64,000 nt of DNA from Enterobacter sp. CC120223-11 (GCF_900215375.1 NZ_OBEF01000008.1:166259-230258); one strand, 5' to 3'; counted from the stretch's first letter, positions 26,883-41,308 are shown. Numbers and translations are program-made. The notes: generated by a model from the sequence alone, not told the origin.

Positions 26883-27833
26883 ATGGCAAAGTATCAAAGC
26901 ATGCTGGTAGCCATCGATCCTAACCAGGACGATCAACCCGCATTACGGCGCGCTGTTTACCTCCATCAACGGATTGGTGGAACCATTAAAGCCTTTTTGC
27001 CGATCTACGATTTTTCGTATGAGATGACCACCCTTCTGTCACCTGACGAGCGTACGGCTATGCGTCAGGGCGTCATCAGCCAGCGGACCGCATGGATCCG
27101 CGAGCAGGCAAAATTCTACGTAGAGGCCGGTGTACCGATTGACATCAAAGTCGTCTGGCATAACCGTCCCTTCGAAGCCATTATTCAGGAAGTGATGAGC
27201 GGCGGGCACGATCTGCTGCTGAAAATGGCCCATCAGCACGACAAACTGGAAGCCGTAATTTTCACCCCTACCGACTGGCACCTGCTGAGAAAATGCCCAT
27301 GCCCGGTCTGGATGGTGAAAGATCAGCCGTGGCCGGAAGGCGGCAAAGCCATCGTAGCGGTAAACCTCGCCAGTGAAGAGGAATATCACAACGCTCTCAA
27401 CGACAAGCTGGTACGAGAAACGTTGCAGCTTGCCGATCAGATCAACCACACCGAAGTGCACCTGGTAGGCGCTTATCCCGTGACGCCAATTAACATCGCG
27501 ATTGAATTGCCCGATTTCGATCCGAGCGTGTACAACGATGCCATTCGCGGCCAGCATCTGCTTGCCATGAAGTCATTGCGACAGAAGTACAGCATTTCAG
27601 AGGAAATGACCCACGTTGAGAAAGGCCTGCCGGAAGAGGTCATTCCGGACCTGGCTGAGCATTTGCAGGCAGGGATTGTGGTGCTGGGCACAGTCGGACG
27701 CACTGGCCTGTCGGCGGCATTCCTCGGCAACACGGCGGAACAGGTTATCGACCATCTACGCTGCGACCTGCTGGCGCTGAAGCCGGATCAGTATCAGACC
27801 CCGGTGGAACTTGACGATGACGAAGACGATTAA
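26883..27833 (+). CDS. uspE: UspE, tandem universal stress protein
   Basis: A 316-residue protein with two UspA-type domains (residues about 3-150 and 155-305), the same length as E. coli UspE (YdaA). The second domain keeps [21 protein letters not shown]; the first lacks the nucleotide loop. It is an atypical Usp needed for cell aggregation and stress resistance in E. coli. The ATG at 26883 follows AAGGAGA; it ends in an acidic tail (DDDEDD). Confidence 0.96.
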   Translation: MAKYQSMLVAIDPNQDDQPALRRAVYLHQRIGGTIKAFLPIYDFSYEMTTLLSPDERTAMRQGVISQRTAWIREQAKFYVEAGVPIDIKVVWHNRPFEAIIQEVMSGGHDLLLKMAHQHDKLEAVIFTPTDWHLLRKCPCPVWMVKDQPWPEGGKAIVAVNLASEEEYHNALNDKLVRETLQLADQINHTEVHLVGAYPVTPINIAIELPDFDPSVYNDAIRGQHLLAMKSLRQKYSISEEMTHVEKGLPEEVIPDLAEHLQAGIVVLGTVGRTGLSAAFLGNTAEQVIDHLRCDLLALKPDQYQTPVELDDDEDD

Positions 27834-27857
27834 GTCTTAACTCGTCAGGCAATTAAC

Positions 27858-27890
27858 AAAAAACCGGTGAGTTTCCTCGCCGGTTTTTTT
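27858..27890 (+). terminator. Rho-independent terminator after uspE
   Basis: AAAAACCGGTGAG, loop TTTC, then CTCGCCGGTTTTTTT. Strong stem with a T run on the plus strand and an A run on the other, so it may also serve ydiH (minus strand). Confidence 0.85.
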
Positions 27891-27906
27891 ATGTCTGACT
27901 TCAGGA

Positions 27907-28095
27907 TCAGTGGATACCCAGACGCCAGGCGTAGTCGATCTCTTCTTTAAGTTCGAGTGATGACAGCGCCATCAGGCCTGCAAACTCAAGTTCAAGTTGC
28001 TTCACTCGCTTCAGATATTCTGCCGGGGTTAACGGGTTAGTTTCACGGCGCAGAAATTCGACGGCCAACTGCTTGGGGGTTAATTCGGTATCCAT
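27907..28095 (-). CDS. ydiH: YdiH family small protein
   Basis: A 62-residue protein that matches remembered E. coli YdiH in length and along its whole sequence (LAVEFLRRE, AEYLKRVKQLELEFA, LKEEIDYAWRLG). Function unknown; charged and helical, no signal peptide. GAGG precedes the ATG at 28095. In E. coli ydiH lies elsewhere, near menI, so its place beside uspE differs. Confidence 0.85.
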   Translation of the reverse strand: MDTELTPKQLAVEFLRRETNPLTPAEYLKRVKQLELEFAGLMALSSLELKEEIDYAWRLGIH

Positions 28096-28413
28096 AGTAT
28101 CCTCGTTTACGTTGATAACCCGAAAAGTATAGCACCCCACACTGATTGTTTTTTGACCAAAAACAACACAGGCCTGAATTTTTCACCTCAGTCCTGCTTT
28201 TCGTTTCTGCGCTGATCATTTCATGCGAAATTATTTTTTAACAATTGCGCAATGCAATTTAACAGATCTATCATACCTGCCAATTCACCAAATGGTTCAT
28301 TAAAGTGAATCGCACGCTCTATTAAGAGCGTTAAACATAATAATCAAAGCTAAAAACCGTTGATAAAGAACCATATGATTCATTATGGCTTGACGGCAAT
28401 AAAGGAGACAGAA
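28096..28413. other. Intergenic region upstream of the PQQ dehydrogenase
   Basis: About 320 bp between divergent ydiH and the dehydrogenase gene. It contains small dyads: TTCAC/GTGAA around 28284-28308 and a perfect CGCTCT-ATTA-AGAGCG hairpin at 28315-28330. No gene seen. The second dyad would be near the promoter or in the leader of the dehydrogenase mRNA. Confidence 0.45.
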
Positions 28414-30789
28414 ATGACAACAGGCAGTCGGCCGCAAGGATTACCCAGAATCCTTCAGTGGCTGGTAGTGATATTGATGGCGCTGATTGGTCTCGCCGTG
28501 GGTGGTCTTGGCATAAAGCTCGCCACGGTTGGCGGCAGCGGATATTTCGCGATAATGGGTATCGTGTTGCTGATTGCGGCCTGGCAGATTGCCCGCAACA
28601 ACCGCCGCGGGATCGTGCTTTACGGTGTGGCGTTTATCGCCTCTGTGATTTGGGCCGTCAGCGACGCGGGCTGGGAATTCTGGCCCCTGTTTTCACGGCT
28701 CTTTACCTTTGGCGTGCTGGCGTTTCTGAGCCTGCTGCTCTGGCCTTTCCTTGGCCAGCAAACATCGGTACGCAAAGCACCTGCCTTCGCGATGGCGGCA
28801 GTGCTGGCAGTCATTCTGTTGGCGAGCGCCGGTGGGATGTTCCGTCCGCAAACGCTGGTCGATGCTTCGCAACCCGTGCCTGTGAAACCGGTCACCCCGG
28901 CTGAAGCGCAGAAAAATTGGGAGCACTGGGGGAACACGACTCACGGAGATCGTTTCGCTGCGCTCGATCAGATAAACAAACAGAACGTGAATCAACTGCA
29001 GGTAGCCTGGACCGCACATACCGGAGACATTCCGAAAAGTAACGGTTCCGGCGCTGAAGATCAGAACACGCCGTTGCAGGTTGGCGACTCACTCTTCGTC
29101 TGCACGCCTTACAGCAAAGTGCTGTCTCTGGACGTGGATTCCGGCAAGGAAAAGTGGCGTTATGATTCGAAGGCGACAGCACCAAACTGGCAGCGCTGCC
29201 GTGGGCTCGGCTACTACGAAGATACGCAGGCTGCGACTGCCCCCGCACCGGACAGCCAACCCGCTGCCTGCCCTCGTCGTCTGTTCCTGCCAACAACGGA
29301 TGCGCGCCTGATTGCCATTAACGCCGACACCGGCAAACCGTGCGAAGACTTCGGCACTCACGGCGTCGTGGATTTAAGCCAAGGCATGGGTGAAATCAAA
29401 CCCGGCTATTACCAGCAAACATCAACCCCGCTGGTGGCAGGTAACGTCGTAGTCGTCGGGGGGCGTGTCGCAGACAACTTCTCCACTGGCGAACCACCGG
29501 GCGTGGTACGTGCCTATGACGTCCACAGCGGCAAGCTGGCCTGGGCGTGGGATCCGGGTAACTCAAACCTGACCGGTGAGCCGCCGGAAGGCCAGACCTA
29601 TACGCGCGGTACGCCAAACGTCTGGTCGGCCATGTCCTATGACGCGAAGCTGAACCTGATTTATCTGCCAACCGGCAACGCCACGCCTGACTTCTTCGGT
29701 GGAGAGCGCACCGCGCTGGACGATAAATACAGTTCGTCGATTGTGGCCGTTGATGCCACCACCGGCCAGGTGCGCTGGCACTTCCAGACCACGCACCATG
29801 ACCTGTGGGATTTCGACCTGCCGTCGCAACCGCTGCTGTTTGACCTGCCAGACGGTAAAGGCGGCACCACGCCTGTGCTGGTGCAGACCTCCAAACAGGG
29901 CATGATCTTCATGCTCAACCGCGAAACCGGCGAGCCAGTGGCAAAAGTTGAAGAGCGTCCGGTGCCTGCGGGCAACATCGCCGGAGAACGTTATTCCCCT
30001 ACCCAGCCGTACTCCGTGGGCATGCCGATGATCGGCAACCAGACCCTGAAAGAATCCGATATGTGGGGTGCCACGCCAATTGACCTGCTGCTGTGTCGCA
30101 TTCAGTTCAAGGAGATGCGCCACCAGGGCGTCTTCACGCCACCGGGTCTTGACCGTTCTTTGCAGTTCCCGGGTTCGCTCGGTGGCATGAACTGGGGCAG
30201 CGTATCCGTCGATCCGAATAACGGCCTGATGTTCGTCAACGATATGCGTCTGGGCCTGGCTAACTATATGGTTCCCCGTGCGAAGGTGGCGAAAAACGCC
30301 AGCGGAATTGAGATGGGGATTGTGCCGATGGACGGCACGCCGTTTGGCGCGATGCGTGAGCGTTTCCTTTCGCCACTGGGCATCCCCTGCCAGAAACCGC
30401 CGTTCGGCACGATGTCAGCGGTCGATTTGAAAAGCGGCAAGCTGGTGTGGCAGGTTCCGGTTGGAACGGTCGAAGATACCGGCCCGCTGGGGATTCGGAT
30501 GCATCTGCCAATCCCGATTGGTATGCCGACGCTCGGCGCATCGCTTTCCACTCAGTCCGGGCTGCTGTTCTTCGCCGGTACTCAGGATTTCTACCTGCGC
30601 GCGTTCGATACCGCCACCGGGAAAGAGATCTGGAAGTCACGTCTGCCGGTTGGCAGCCAGTCAGGGCCGATGACCTACATGTCGCCGAAAACCGGGAAGC
30701 AGTACATCATCATCAACGCGGGCGGCGCTCGTCAGTCTCCCGACCGTGGCGATAACATTATCGCTTACGCCTTACCGGACAAGCAGTAA
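28414..30789 (+). CDS. Membrane-bound PQQ-dependent dehydrogenase, glucose/quinate/shikimate family
   Basis: A 791-residue quinoprotein close in plan to E. coli Gcd (796). Five membrane helices fill residues 12-141 and the rest is a periplasmic eight-bladed propeller with PQQ motifs. HHDLWDFDLPSQPLL (about 460) carries the catalytic Asp and TSKQG the PQQ-contacting Lys. Electrons go to ubiquinone. The segment before the conserved CRG, which in E. coli Gcd holds the substrate-binding His262, is about three residues shorter here and has no His (NWQRCRG), so glucose may not be the substrate; quinate or shikimate is possible. AAAGGAG precedes the ATG at 28414. Terminator follows. Confidence 0.9.
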   Translation: MTTGSRPQGLPRILQWLVVILMALIGLAVGGLGIKLATVGGSGYFAIMGIVLLIAAWQIARNNRRGIVLYGVAFIASVIWAVSDAGWEFWPLFSRLFTFGVLAFLSLLLWPFLGQQTSVRKAPAFAMAAVLAVILLASAGGMFRPQTLVDASQPVPVKPVTPAEAQKNWEHWGNTTHGDRFAALDQINKQNVNQLQVAWTAHTGDIPKSNGSGAEDQNTPLQVGDSLFVCTPYSKVLSLDVDSGKEKWRYDSKATAPNWQRCRGLGYYEDTQAATAPAPDSQPAACPRRLFLPTTDARLIAINADTGKPCEDFGTHGVVDLSQGMGEIKPGYYQQTSTPLVAGNVVVVGGRVADNFSTGEPPGVVRAYDVHSGKLAWAWDPGNSNLTGEPPEGQTYTRGTPNVWSAMSYDAKLNLIYLPTGNATPDFFGGERTALDDKYSSSIVAVDATTGQVRWHFQTTHHDLWDFDLPSQPLLFDLPDGKGGTTPVLVQTSKQGMIFMLNRETGEPVAKVEERPVPAGNIAGERYSPTQPYSVGMPMIGNQTLKESDMWGATPIDLLLCRIQFKEMRHQGVFTPPGLDRSLQFPGSLGGMNWGSVSVDPNNGLMFVNDMRLGLANYMVPRAKVAKNASGIEMGIVPMDGTPFGAMRERFLSPLGIPCQKPPFGTMSAVDLKSGKLVWQVPVGTVEDTGPLGIRMHLPIPIGMPTLGASLSTQSGLLFFAGTQDFYLRAFDTATGKEIWKSRLPVGSQSGPMTYMSPKTGKQYIIINAGGARQSPDRGDNIIAYALPDKQ

Positions 30790-30793
30790 CGAC

Positions 30794-30819
30794 AAAGGGA
30801 CCGTAAAGGTCCCTTTTTT
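30794..30819 (+). terminator. Rho-independent terminator after the PQQ dehydrogenase
   Basis: AAAGGGACC, loop GTAAA, GGTCCCTTTTTT. A clean stem with T run; the A run on the other side may let it act also for the minus-strand chemoreceptor gene. Confidence 0.85.
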
Positions 30820-30832
30820 ATGCCATCTGCCG

Positions 30833-32524
30833 TCAGAAGGTTTCCCAGTTATCACCGTCGGCTAACGCCGGACGCTGTGGCTGATAGCGATTTGCAGATG
30901 GCGCAGCGGGTTGACGACTCACGCTGCTGGCATGCTGCAGACGAAACGCGCCAACGGCTTCCGTGAGGCGTGCGGCCTGCTCTTCGAGGGAACCGGCTGC
31001 GGCAGATGCTTCTTCCACCAGCGAGGCGTTCTGCTGAGTAACGTTATCCATTTCCGTAATTGCCTGGCTAACCTGCAAAATGCCGCGACTCTGCTCATCG
31101 GAGGCTGCGGCGATTTCCAGCATAATATCGGTGACGCGTTTGACCGCCTCCACGATTTCACTCATGGTACTGCCCGCCGCAACCACTTCACCGGAACCAC
31201 GCTCGATCAACGTCACGGACTCGCTGATAAGCCCTTCAATCTCTTTAGCGGCCTGCGCACTTCGGCTGGCAAGGGTGCGAACTTCGCTGGCAACGACAGC
31301 AAAGCCACGGCCTTGTTCACCCGCACGCGCCGCTTCAACGGCCGCGTTCAGCGCCAGAATGTTGGTCTGGAAGGCTATGCTGTTAATGACGGCGGTAATT
31401 TCAGAGATTTTCTTCGAACTGGCAGAAATGTTACCCATTGTCGAAACGACGCCAGAGACAATCTGCCCGCCGCGCGTGGCTTTCCCGGAGGCATCCTCCG
31501 CCAGTTTGGTGGCATGATGCGCGTTATCGGCGTTCTGCTTCACCGTGGCGGTCAGCTGCTCCATGCTGGCGGCGGTCTGCTCGATCGCCGCAGCCTGCTC
31601 CTCAGTGCGTGAGGACAAGTCGGTGTTGCCCGCAGAAATTTCACTGGTACCGCGGTAGATCTCTTCGCTGCCCTGCCGCACTGTGCCAACGGTTTCCGCC
31701 AGCGCGTGCTGCATTTTTTGCAGGTCGTAACTCAGTTTACCGATTTCACTTCGGCCCGTGGCTTCCTCTGGCAACGTCAAATCGCCATCTGCAATCTGCT
31801 CAATACGGTGCAAGGCGCGACGCAGCGGGTTGATCACCGTCCGGCGCAGCGCGACAAAAGTCAGCAGCGTTAGCACAACGGCCAGCGCAAACGCCCCGAC
31901 CATAAAGGCAAGGCCAAGCTGCGTGCGGTTATGAGCGGTTTCAGACAAATGACGAGCCCGTTCACTGCGGATCTGAATCGCCTTTAACAGCACTTCGTTA
32001 TAAGCGGCGTCCAGCTGGCGCGCGTGCTCATTTTCATGGTTGATGATCGCTTCAAACATGCCGTTTTTGGCATATTTCAGCATCGGCTGCATGCCGTCGA
32101 TGTAGGCTTTATAGCGCGCATTGATCTCACCATCCAGCGCCTCATCTGCCGGAGTCTTCACTTCGCGGTTCACGTACTGGGCAAAGCCTTCCTGAGACTG
32201 TTTGATGCGCTGCTCCGCTTCGGTGATGTTGCGCTTCATATCGTCCATTTCGGCGATACGGCTGGCGGCTCCGGCGTGGATCAGGTTAATACGCGCGGTG
32301 CGCAGATGGTTGGAGCTGTTCGACAACCCCATGCGAACTTCTAACTCCTGGGTCACATCATTTTGATCGCGGTCGGCCTGCAGCAGAAAATAGCCCGCGA
32401 GGCCTGAGCTCAGAGCGAAAAGCAACAGGATCCCGCCGAGAATGGAGGAGAACAGCGGTACGAGACGGATGTGATGTAAAAAACTGACGGTTTGCGACTT
32501 TTGCCCTGCGGCTGATTTATCCAT
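30833..32524 (-). CDS. Methyl-accepting chemotaxis protein ending in NWETF
   Basis: A 563-residue transmembrane chemoreceptor. Helix 1 is at about 22-46, a four-helix-bundle periplasmic domain follows (47-200), then helix 2 (about 203-226), HAMP and the long cytoplasmic coiled coil with the highly conserved hairpin [38 protein letters not shown] (split: [33 protein letters not shown]). The C-terminal pentapeptide NWETF is the CheR/CheB docking site, so this is a high-abundance type receptor like Tsr and Tar. The ligand cannot be told; sensor sequence is not that of Trg or Tap. The start is preceded by only a weak ribosome binding site. Confidence 0.92.
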   Translation of the reverse strand: MDKSAAGQKSQTVSFLHHIRLVPLFSSILGGILLLFALSSGLAGYFLLQADRDQNDVTQELEVRMGLSNSSNHLRTARINLIHAGAASRIAEMDDMKRNITEAEQRIKQSQEGFAQYVNREVKTPADEALDGEINARYKAYIDGMQPMLKYAKNGMFEAIINHENEHARQLDAAYNEVLLKAIQIRSERARHLSETAHNRTQLGLAFMVGAFALAVVLTLLTFVALRRTVINPLRRALHRIEQIADGDLTLPEEATGRSEIGKLSYDLQKMQHALAETVGTVRQGSEEIYRGTSEISAGNTDLSSRTEEQAAAIEQTAASMEQLTATVKQNADNAHHATKLAEDASGKATRGGQIVSGVVSTMGNISASSKKISEITAVINSIAFQTNILALNAAVEAARAGEQGRGFAVVASEVRTLASRSAQAAKEIEGLISESVTLIERGSGEVVAAGSTMSEIVEAVKRVTDIMLEIAAASDEQSRGILQVSQAITEMDNVTQQNASLVEEASAAAGSLEEQAARLTEAVGAFRLQHASSVSRQPAAPSANRYQPQRPALADGDNWETF

Positions 32525-32679
32525 GGCTTATCGACTCTCTTATAGTAAAGACGTATCAAAACGCCCGTAAGATTGTCATCGGCCTGGCGTGCCGATTGCT
32601 TACCGGTAAAAGCGCTACGTGGGTCACATTTTGGACATTAAACAAGAAAGCCAGCGGCAGAACGCCGCTGGCCCGCGCA

Positions 32680-33822
<1,143 letters not shown>

Positions 33823-34098
33823 TTATTTTAAATACGATCGTAGCAGATGACCGACTTCCGCCATGCGGACGGCGCGCTGATCGGCGGTGGTGTCGCCCGC
33901 AACCAGTTCATCTTTCAGGTGCATTTCAATCATTTCGCCCATCAGGCCATTGGCGGCCCCGCGAATGGCGGCGATCTGTTGCAGAATAGTCAGGCACGGA
34001 TCGCCAGACTCCAGCGCCCGCTCAAGGGCATCAACCTGCCCGCGAATGCGCCGCACGCGCGTCAGTGCACGCTTTTTGTCTTCAGGTGAATGTGGCAT
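33823..34098 (-). CDS. frmR: FrmR, formaldehyde-responsive repressor
   Basis: A 91-residue CsoR/RcnR-family helical repressor. The formaldehyde-sensing residues Pro2 and Cys35 (DPCLTILQQIAAIRGAANG) and His60 are at the E. coli FrmR positions. Formaldehyde links Pro2 to Cys35 and releases the repressor from the frm promoter. It lies upstream of frmA with a 24-bp gap. The ATG at 34098 gives the E. coli length and has GGAGG nearby. Confidence 0.94.
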   Translation of the reverse strand: MPHSPEDKKRALTRVRRIRGQVDALERALESGDPCLTILQQIAAIRGAANGLMGEMIEMHLKDELVAGDTTADQRAVRMAEVGHLLRSYLK

Positions 34099-34110
34099 TC
34101 GGCCTCCTTG

Positions 34111-34132
34111 ATACTGTAGGGGGGTATAGTAC
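34111..34132. promoter_or_regulatory. FrmR operator
   Basis: ATACTGTAGGGGGGTATAGTAC: a run of six G flanked by inverted ATAC/GTA(T/C)-type ends, the pattern bound by FrmR and other CsoR/RcnR proteins. It lies 13 bp before the frmR start. Confidence 0.8.
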
Positions 34133-34231
34133 CACCATTTATATTCACTAAACATCAGGTTTTACATGCAAAAGGTATAATAAGGTCCGAAACTAGCCCC
34201 TGAAAAAGGGATTGCTGTGCGGGAACATTGT

Positions 34232-34237
34232 TATAAT
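34232..34237 (+). promoter_or_regulatory. Possible -10 box before the small ORF
   Basis: A perfect TATAAT lies 28 bp before the ATG at 34265. No good -35 box at 17 bp was found. It gives modest support for transcription of the small ORF. Confidence 0.35.
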
Positions 34238-34264
34238 CCGCACTGATTAAAATTCATCCACTAA

Positions 34265-34483
34265 ATGGACTTAATATTTCCTATGACGCCCTTATATTAT
34301 CTTGTCCTTATGATTTCCGTCGATCCGGCAGCAACCCCGCCACAGGTGCTCGGCGCTTACTCCAGCGAGGTTGAGTGCTCGTATGTTTCTGATTCAACCC
34401 CCTCGAGAACTTTTTGTGTTAAAGCCGTGGCAGGTAAAACGCTTAAGCAAAATATTAAAGCGGTAAATGCCCTTCTGGATTAA
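34265..34483 (+). CDS. Hypothetical small protein, 72 residues
   Basis: A short A+T-richer frame with a hydrophobic N-terminus (TPLYYLVLMISV) and three Cys (EVECSYV, SRTFCVKAV). I do not recognise it with confidence; the plan of a hydrophobic start followed by a Y-x-S-x-x-x-C-type segment recalls the small DUF1482 proteins of enterobacteria, but this is only an impression. Neither the ATG at 34265 nor that at 34283 has a ribosome binding site. A TATAAT lies upstream. It stands alone between frmR and leuE. Confidence 0.4.
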   Translation: MDLIFPMTPLYYLVLMISVDPAATPPQVLGAYSSEVECSYVSDSTPSRTFCVKAVAGKTLKQNIKAVNALLD

Positions 34484-34596
34484 AAAAGCGTTCTGGCGGG
34501 ATATTTATTGAATCAATACAGAGACTGTTTCGGGATCTGTAAAAGCGGAAATGGCATGGAAAAGCACGCGGGCATGATACCCGCGTTCAGACAGGA

Positions 34597-35235
34597 TCAG
34601 GACTGCAGCGACGCCAGGCGTGCCGCAAAGCCAACAAACACCAGCCCAATCAGGCTGTTGCCCAGTTTGACCAACTTCTTACGGCTGCCGACGAAACGCG
34701 TCACCAGCGTGCCGGACACAATCAGGAAGCTGAGATAGATAAAACTCACCATTTCCAGCGTCACGCCCAGGATCAGGAACGCCAGCCCCGGCGTGCTTGA
34801 GTTCACGTCGATAAACTGCACGAAGAATGACACGTAGAAAAGAATCGCTTTCGGGTTCGTCAGGCTGAGCGTCAGGGCACGCTTGAAGATAGTGCTGCGC
34901 TGATCGGCGTGATGCAAGTGTTCACCGGCCTTCTGTTTGATGACCGCCCACAGCATTTTCATCCCGAGATACAGCAGGTACAACGCGCCAAGATAGCGAA
35001 CGATGTTAAACAGCACCGGCGTGGTTTTGATGAGCGTGGCAACGCCCGCGTACGAAAGAAACATCAGCACCGCATCACCAATAAATACCGCCAGCGCGGC
35101 GAGGTAGCCTGTGCGAATGCCGTAGGCCGCGCCAGTTTTGAGCACAAAAAAGGTATTTGGCCCCGGCACCAGAATGATAAAAATCGCGCCCACCAGGTAG
35201 GTCCAGTAATTCAGTACGCCGAAATCCGCAAACAC
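34597..35235 (-). CDS. leuE: LeuE, leucine exporter of the RhtB family
   Basis: A 212-residue membrane protein, the length of E. coli LeuE (YeaS). The start [24 protein letters not shown] and [25 protein letters not shown] (here [18 protein letters not shown]) follow it almost throughout; about six membrane helices. It exports leucine and some other hydrophobic amino acids. In E. coli it lies elsewhere (yea region). Confidence 0.9.
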   Translation of the reverse strand: MFADFGVLNYWTYLVGAIFIILVPGPNTFFVLKTGAAYGIRTGYLAALAVFIGDAVLMFLSYAGVATLIKTTPVLFNIVRYLGALYLLYLGMKMLWAVIKQKAGEHLHHADQRSTIFKRALTLSLTNPKAILFYVSFFVQFIDVNSSTPGLAFLILGVTLEMVSFIYLSFLIVSGTLVTRFVGSRKKLVKLGNSLIGLVFVGFAARLASLQS

Positions 35236-35283
35236 GCTGTTCTCCCTTCACGTTGCCGCTCGAAATGTGACGGGCATCATAAC

Positions 35284-35319
35284 AAAAAAGCCGCCTCCCT
35301 TTCACCGGGAGACGGCTTT
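35284..35319 (-). terminator. Terminator after pntB
   Basis: Read on the minus strand: AAGCCGTCTCCC, loop GGTGAAA, GGGAGGCGGCTTTTTT. A 12-pair stem with one G-T pair and a T run, 25 bp after the pntB stop. Confidence 0.85.
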
Positions 35320-35343
35320 AAACGCACAAACTTATAAGCCGGA

Positions 35344-36735
<1,392 letters not shown>

Positions 36736-36742
36736 CTACCCC

Positions 36743-38797
<2,055 letters not shown>

Positions 38798-39748
38798 ATG
38801 AAGCTTAAGAACACCCTCCTGGCGTCCGCTCTTCTGTCCGCAACGGCATTTAGCGCCTTTGCTGCCACCGAGTTAACGCCGGAGCAAGCGGCAGCCCTCA
38901 AGCCGTACGATCGTATCGTTATCACCGGTCGTTTTAATGCTATTGGTGACGCCGTGGATGCCGTTTCACGCAAGGCAGACAAAGAAGGCGCAGCCTCTTT
39001 CTATGTTGTTGATACCTCGGATTTCTCCGGCAGCGGCAACTGGCGCGTCACTGCAGACTTCTATAAAGAAGATGCGCCGAAAGCCGAAGTGGTTAAAAAC
39101 CGTGTGATTGATGGCGTGATGGAACTGCCGAAAGACCAGGCTGCAACGCTTGAGCCGTTCGACACCGTTACCGTGCAGGGCTTCTATCGCAGCCAGCCTG
39201 ACGTGAACTCCGCCATCGCCAAAGCCGCTAAAGAGAAAGGCGCATCGTCCTTCTTTATCGTGCGTCAGGTTGATGCGAACCAGGGTGGCAACCAGCGCGT
39301 GACGGCTTATGTGTATAAGTCCGATGCGAAAAAGCGTGTGGTTCAGAGCCCGGACGCTATTCCGGCAAACTCCCAGGCCGGTAAAGCCGCGATTGCTGCC
39401 GGTGGTACAGCCGCTGCGGCCGTAGAAATTCCAGGCGTTGCGACCTCTTCCTCCGTAGGTTCGAGCGAAGGCGTGGGCCGCTTCTTCGAAACGCAGTCAA
39501 CTAAAGGTGGACGTTACAGTGTCACCCTGCCTGACGGCACCAAAATCGAAGAGCTGAACAAAATCACCGCCGCTCAGATGGTGCCTTTCGACAACGTGCA
39601 GTTCACCGGTAACTACGGCAACATGACCGAGATCTCCTACCAGGTGGCGAAACGCGCAGCGAAGAAAGGCGCGAAGTATTATCACATCACCCGCCAGTGG
39701 CAGGAGCGCGGTGGCAACATGACCATCAGCGCCGACTTGTATAAGTAA
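38798..39748 (+). CDS. ydgH: YdgH, periplasmic protein with three DUF1471 (YhcN) domains
   Basis: A 316-residue exported protein with signal peptide MKLKNTLLASALLSATAFSAFA. Three similar blocks follow: each starts with a PYDRI/PFDTV/PFDNV segment and ends with a strand such as NWRVTADFYK, NQRVTAYVYK, NMTISADLYK. These are DUF1471 domains found in many stress-related periplasmic proteins. Function unknown; linked to envelope and stress responses. Good terminator follows. Confidence 0.95.
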   Translation: MKLKNTLLASALLSATAFSAFAATELTPEQAAALKPYDRIVITGRFNAIGDAVDAVSRKADKEGAASFYVVDTSDFSGSGNWRVTADFYKEDAPKAEVVKNRVIDGVMELPKDQAATLEPFDTVTVQGFYRSQPDVNSAIAKAAKEKGASSFFIVRQVDANQGGNQRVTAYVYKSDAKKRVVQSPDAIPANSQAGKAAIAAGGTAAAAVEIPGVATSSSVGSSEGVGRFFETQSTKGGRYSVTLPDGTKIEELNKITAAQMVPFDNVQFTGNYGNMTEISYQVAKRAAKKGAKYYHITRQWQERGGNMTISADLYK

Positions 39749-39765
39749 TCTCTGCATTTGTCTTT

Positions 39766-39790
39766 AAAGGCAGCTTCGGCTGCCTTTTTT
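39766..39790 (+). terminator. Rho-independent terminator after ydgH
   Basis: AAAGGCAGC, loop TTCG, GCTGCCTTTTTT. Very stable tetraloop hairpin with T run, 18 bp after the ydgH stop. Confidence 0.9.
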
Positions 39791-39925
39791 ATTTTTTTCT
39801 GGCCCTGCGCATTGCATGCCTGCGACTCTCTCCGTAAAATCGCGCGCCGTAGCGTAATCCTCCATTTTTATGCGTTTTTGCCAAATAAATATTCTGGCTA
39901 ATTTACTTCCTTCAACAGGATGCTC

Positions 39926-41308
39926 ATGGAAAAGAAACTTGGCCTCAGTGCCCTGACGGCGCTGGTCCTCAGCTCAATGCTCGGCGCGGGCGTGTTCAGC
40001 CTGCCGCAAAATATGGCCGAAGTGGCCAGCCCTTCTGCACTGCTTATCGGCTGGGCTATCACCGGCGTTGGCATTCTGTTCCTCGCCTTCGCGATGCTGC
40101 TGTTAACCCGCATTCGTCCGGATCTGGACGGCGGCATATTCACCTACGCCCGTGAAGGCTTCGGCGAGCTGATTGGCTTCTGCTCCGCCTGGGGATACTG
40201 GCTGTGCGCGGTGATTGCCAACGTTTCCTACCTGGTTATCGTCTTCTCTGCCCTGAGCTTCTTTACCGACACGCCTGACCATCGTCTGTTCGGCGATGGC
40301 AATACCTGGCAGGCGATGATTGGCGCGTCAGTGCTGCTGTGGGTTGTGCATTTCCTTGTGCTTCGCGGCGTGCAGACGGCAGCCAGCATCAACTTAGCGG
40401 CAACCCTGGCGAAACTGGTGCCGCTCGGGCTGTTTATCGTCCTGGCGGCAATGGCCTTTAAGAGCGAAACCTTCAGCCTTGACTTCAGCGGCGTGGCCCT
40501 TGGCGTCCCGGTGTGGGAACAGGTGAAAAACACCATGCTCATCACGCTGTGGGTATTTATTGGCGTGGAAGGCGCGGTGGTGGTTTCTGCCCGCGCACGT
40601 AACAAGAAAGACGTGGGCCGCGCCACGCTGCTGGCCGTGCTTTCTGCGTTAAGCGTATACCTGCTGGTGACGCTGCTTTCCCTCGGCGTGGTGCCACGCG
40701 CGGAGCTCGCAGAGATGCGCAACCCGTCGATGGCGGGCCTGATGGTGAGCATGATGGGTTCATGGGGCGAAGTGGTTATCGCGGCGGGCCTGATTGTCTC
40801 AGTCTGCGGCGCATACCTGAGCTGGACCATCATGGCGGCGGAAGTGCCTTATCTGGCCGCCACGCACAAAGCGTTCCCGCGCATTTTCGGTCGTCAGAAT
40901 AAAAACAACGCACCGGCCTCTTCTCTGTGGCTGACCAACGTCAGCGTACAGGTTTGTCTGATCCTGATATGGCTTACCGGCTCGGACTATAATACTCTGC
41001 TGACCATCGCCTCTGAGATGATTCTGGTGCCGTACTTCCTCGTGGGCGCGTTTCTGCTGAAAATGGCCACTCGTCCCCTGCATAAAGCAGTGGCTATCGG
41101 CGCCTGCATTTATGGCTTATGGTTATTGTACGCCTCAGGCCCGATGCACCTGCTGCTTTCAGTGGTGCTGTACGCACCGGGCCTGCTGGTCTTTATCTAT
41201 GCCCGTCGTACGCACCAACTGGATAACGTACTCAAAAACCGTGAAGTGGCACTGATTGGTCTGTTACTGGTTGCCGCAATACCGGCAACGTGGATATTAG
41301 TGGGGTAA
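39926..41308 (+). CDS. ydgI: YdgI, APC-family amino acid antiporter (ArcD-like)
   Basis: A 460-residue inner-membrane protein of the basic amino acid/polyamine antiporter family, with twelve membrane helices and the E. coli YdgI length. The first helix SSMLGAGVFSLPQNMA has the unwound GAG substrate-binding motif. It is annotated as a probable arginine/ornithine antiporter; the substrate is not shown by the sequence. The ATG at 39926 has AGGA five bases before it; the ATG at 39920 does not. Confidence 0.94.
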   Translation: MEKKLGLSALTALVLSSMLGAGVFSLPQNMAEVASPSALLIGWAITGVGILFLAFAMLLLTRIRPDLDGGIFTYAREGFGELIGFCSAWGYWLCAVIANVSYLVIVFSALSFFTDTPDHRLFGDGNTWQAMIGASVLLWVVHFLVLRGVQTAASINLAATLAKLVPLGLFIVLAAMAFKSETFSLDFSGVALGVPVWEQVKNTMLITLWVFIGVEGAVVVSARARNKKDVGRATLLAVLSALSVYLLVTLLSLGVVPRAELAEMRNPSMAGLMVSMMGSWGEVVIAAGLIVSVCGAYLSWTIMAAEVPYLAATHKAFPRIFGRQNKNNAPASSLWLTNVSVQVCLILIWLTGSDYNTLLTIASEMILVPYFLVGAFLLKMATRPLHKAVAIGACIYGLWLLYASGPMHLLLSVVLYAPGLLVFIYARRTHQLDNVLKNREVALIGLLLVAAIPATWILVG

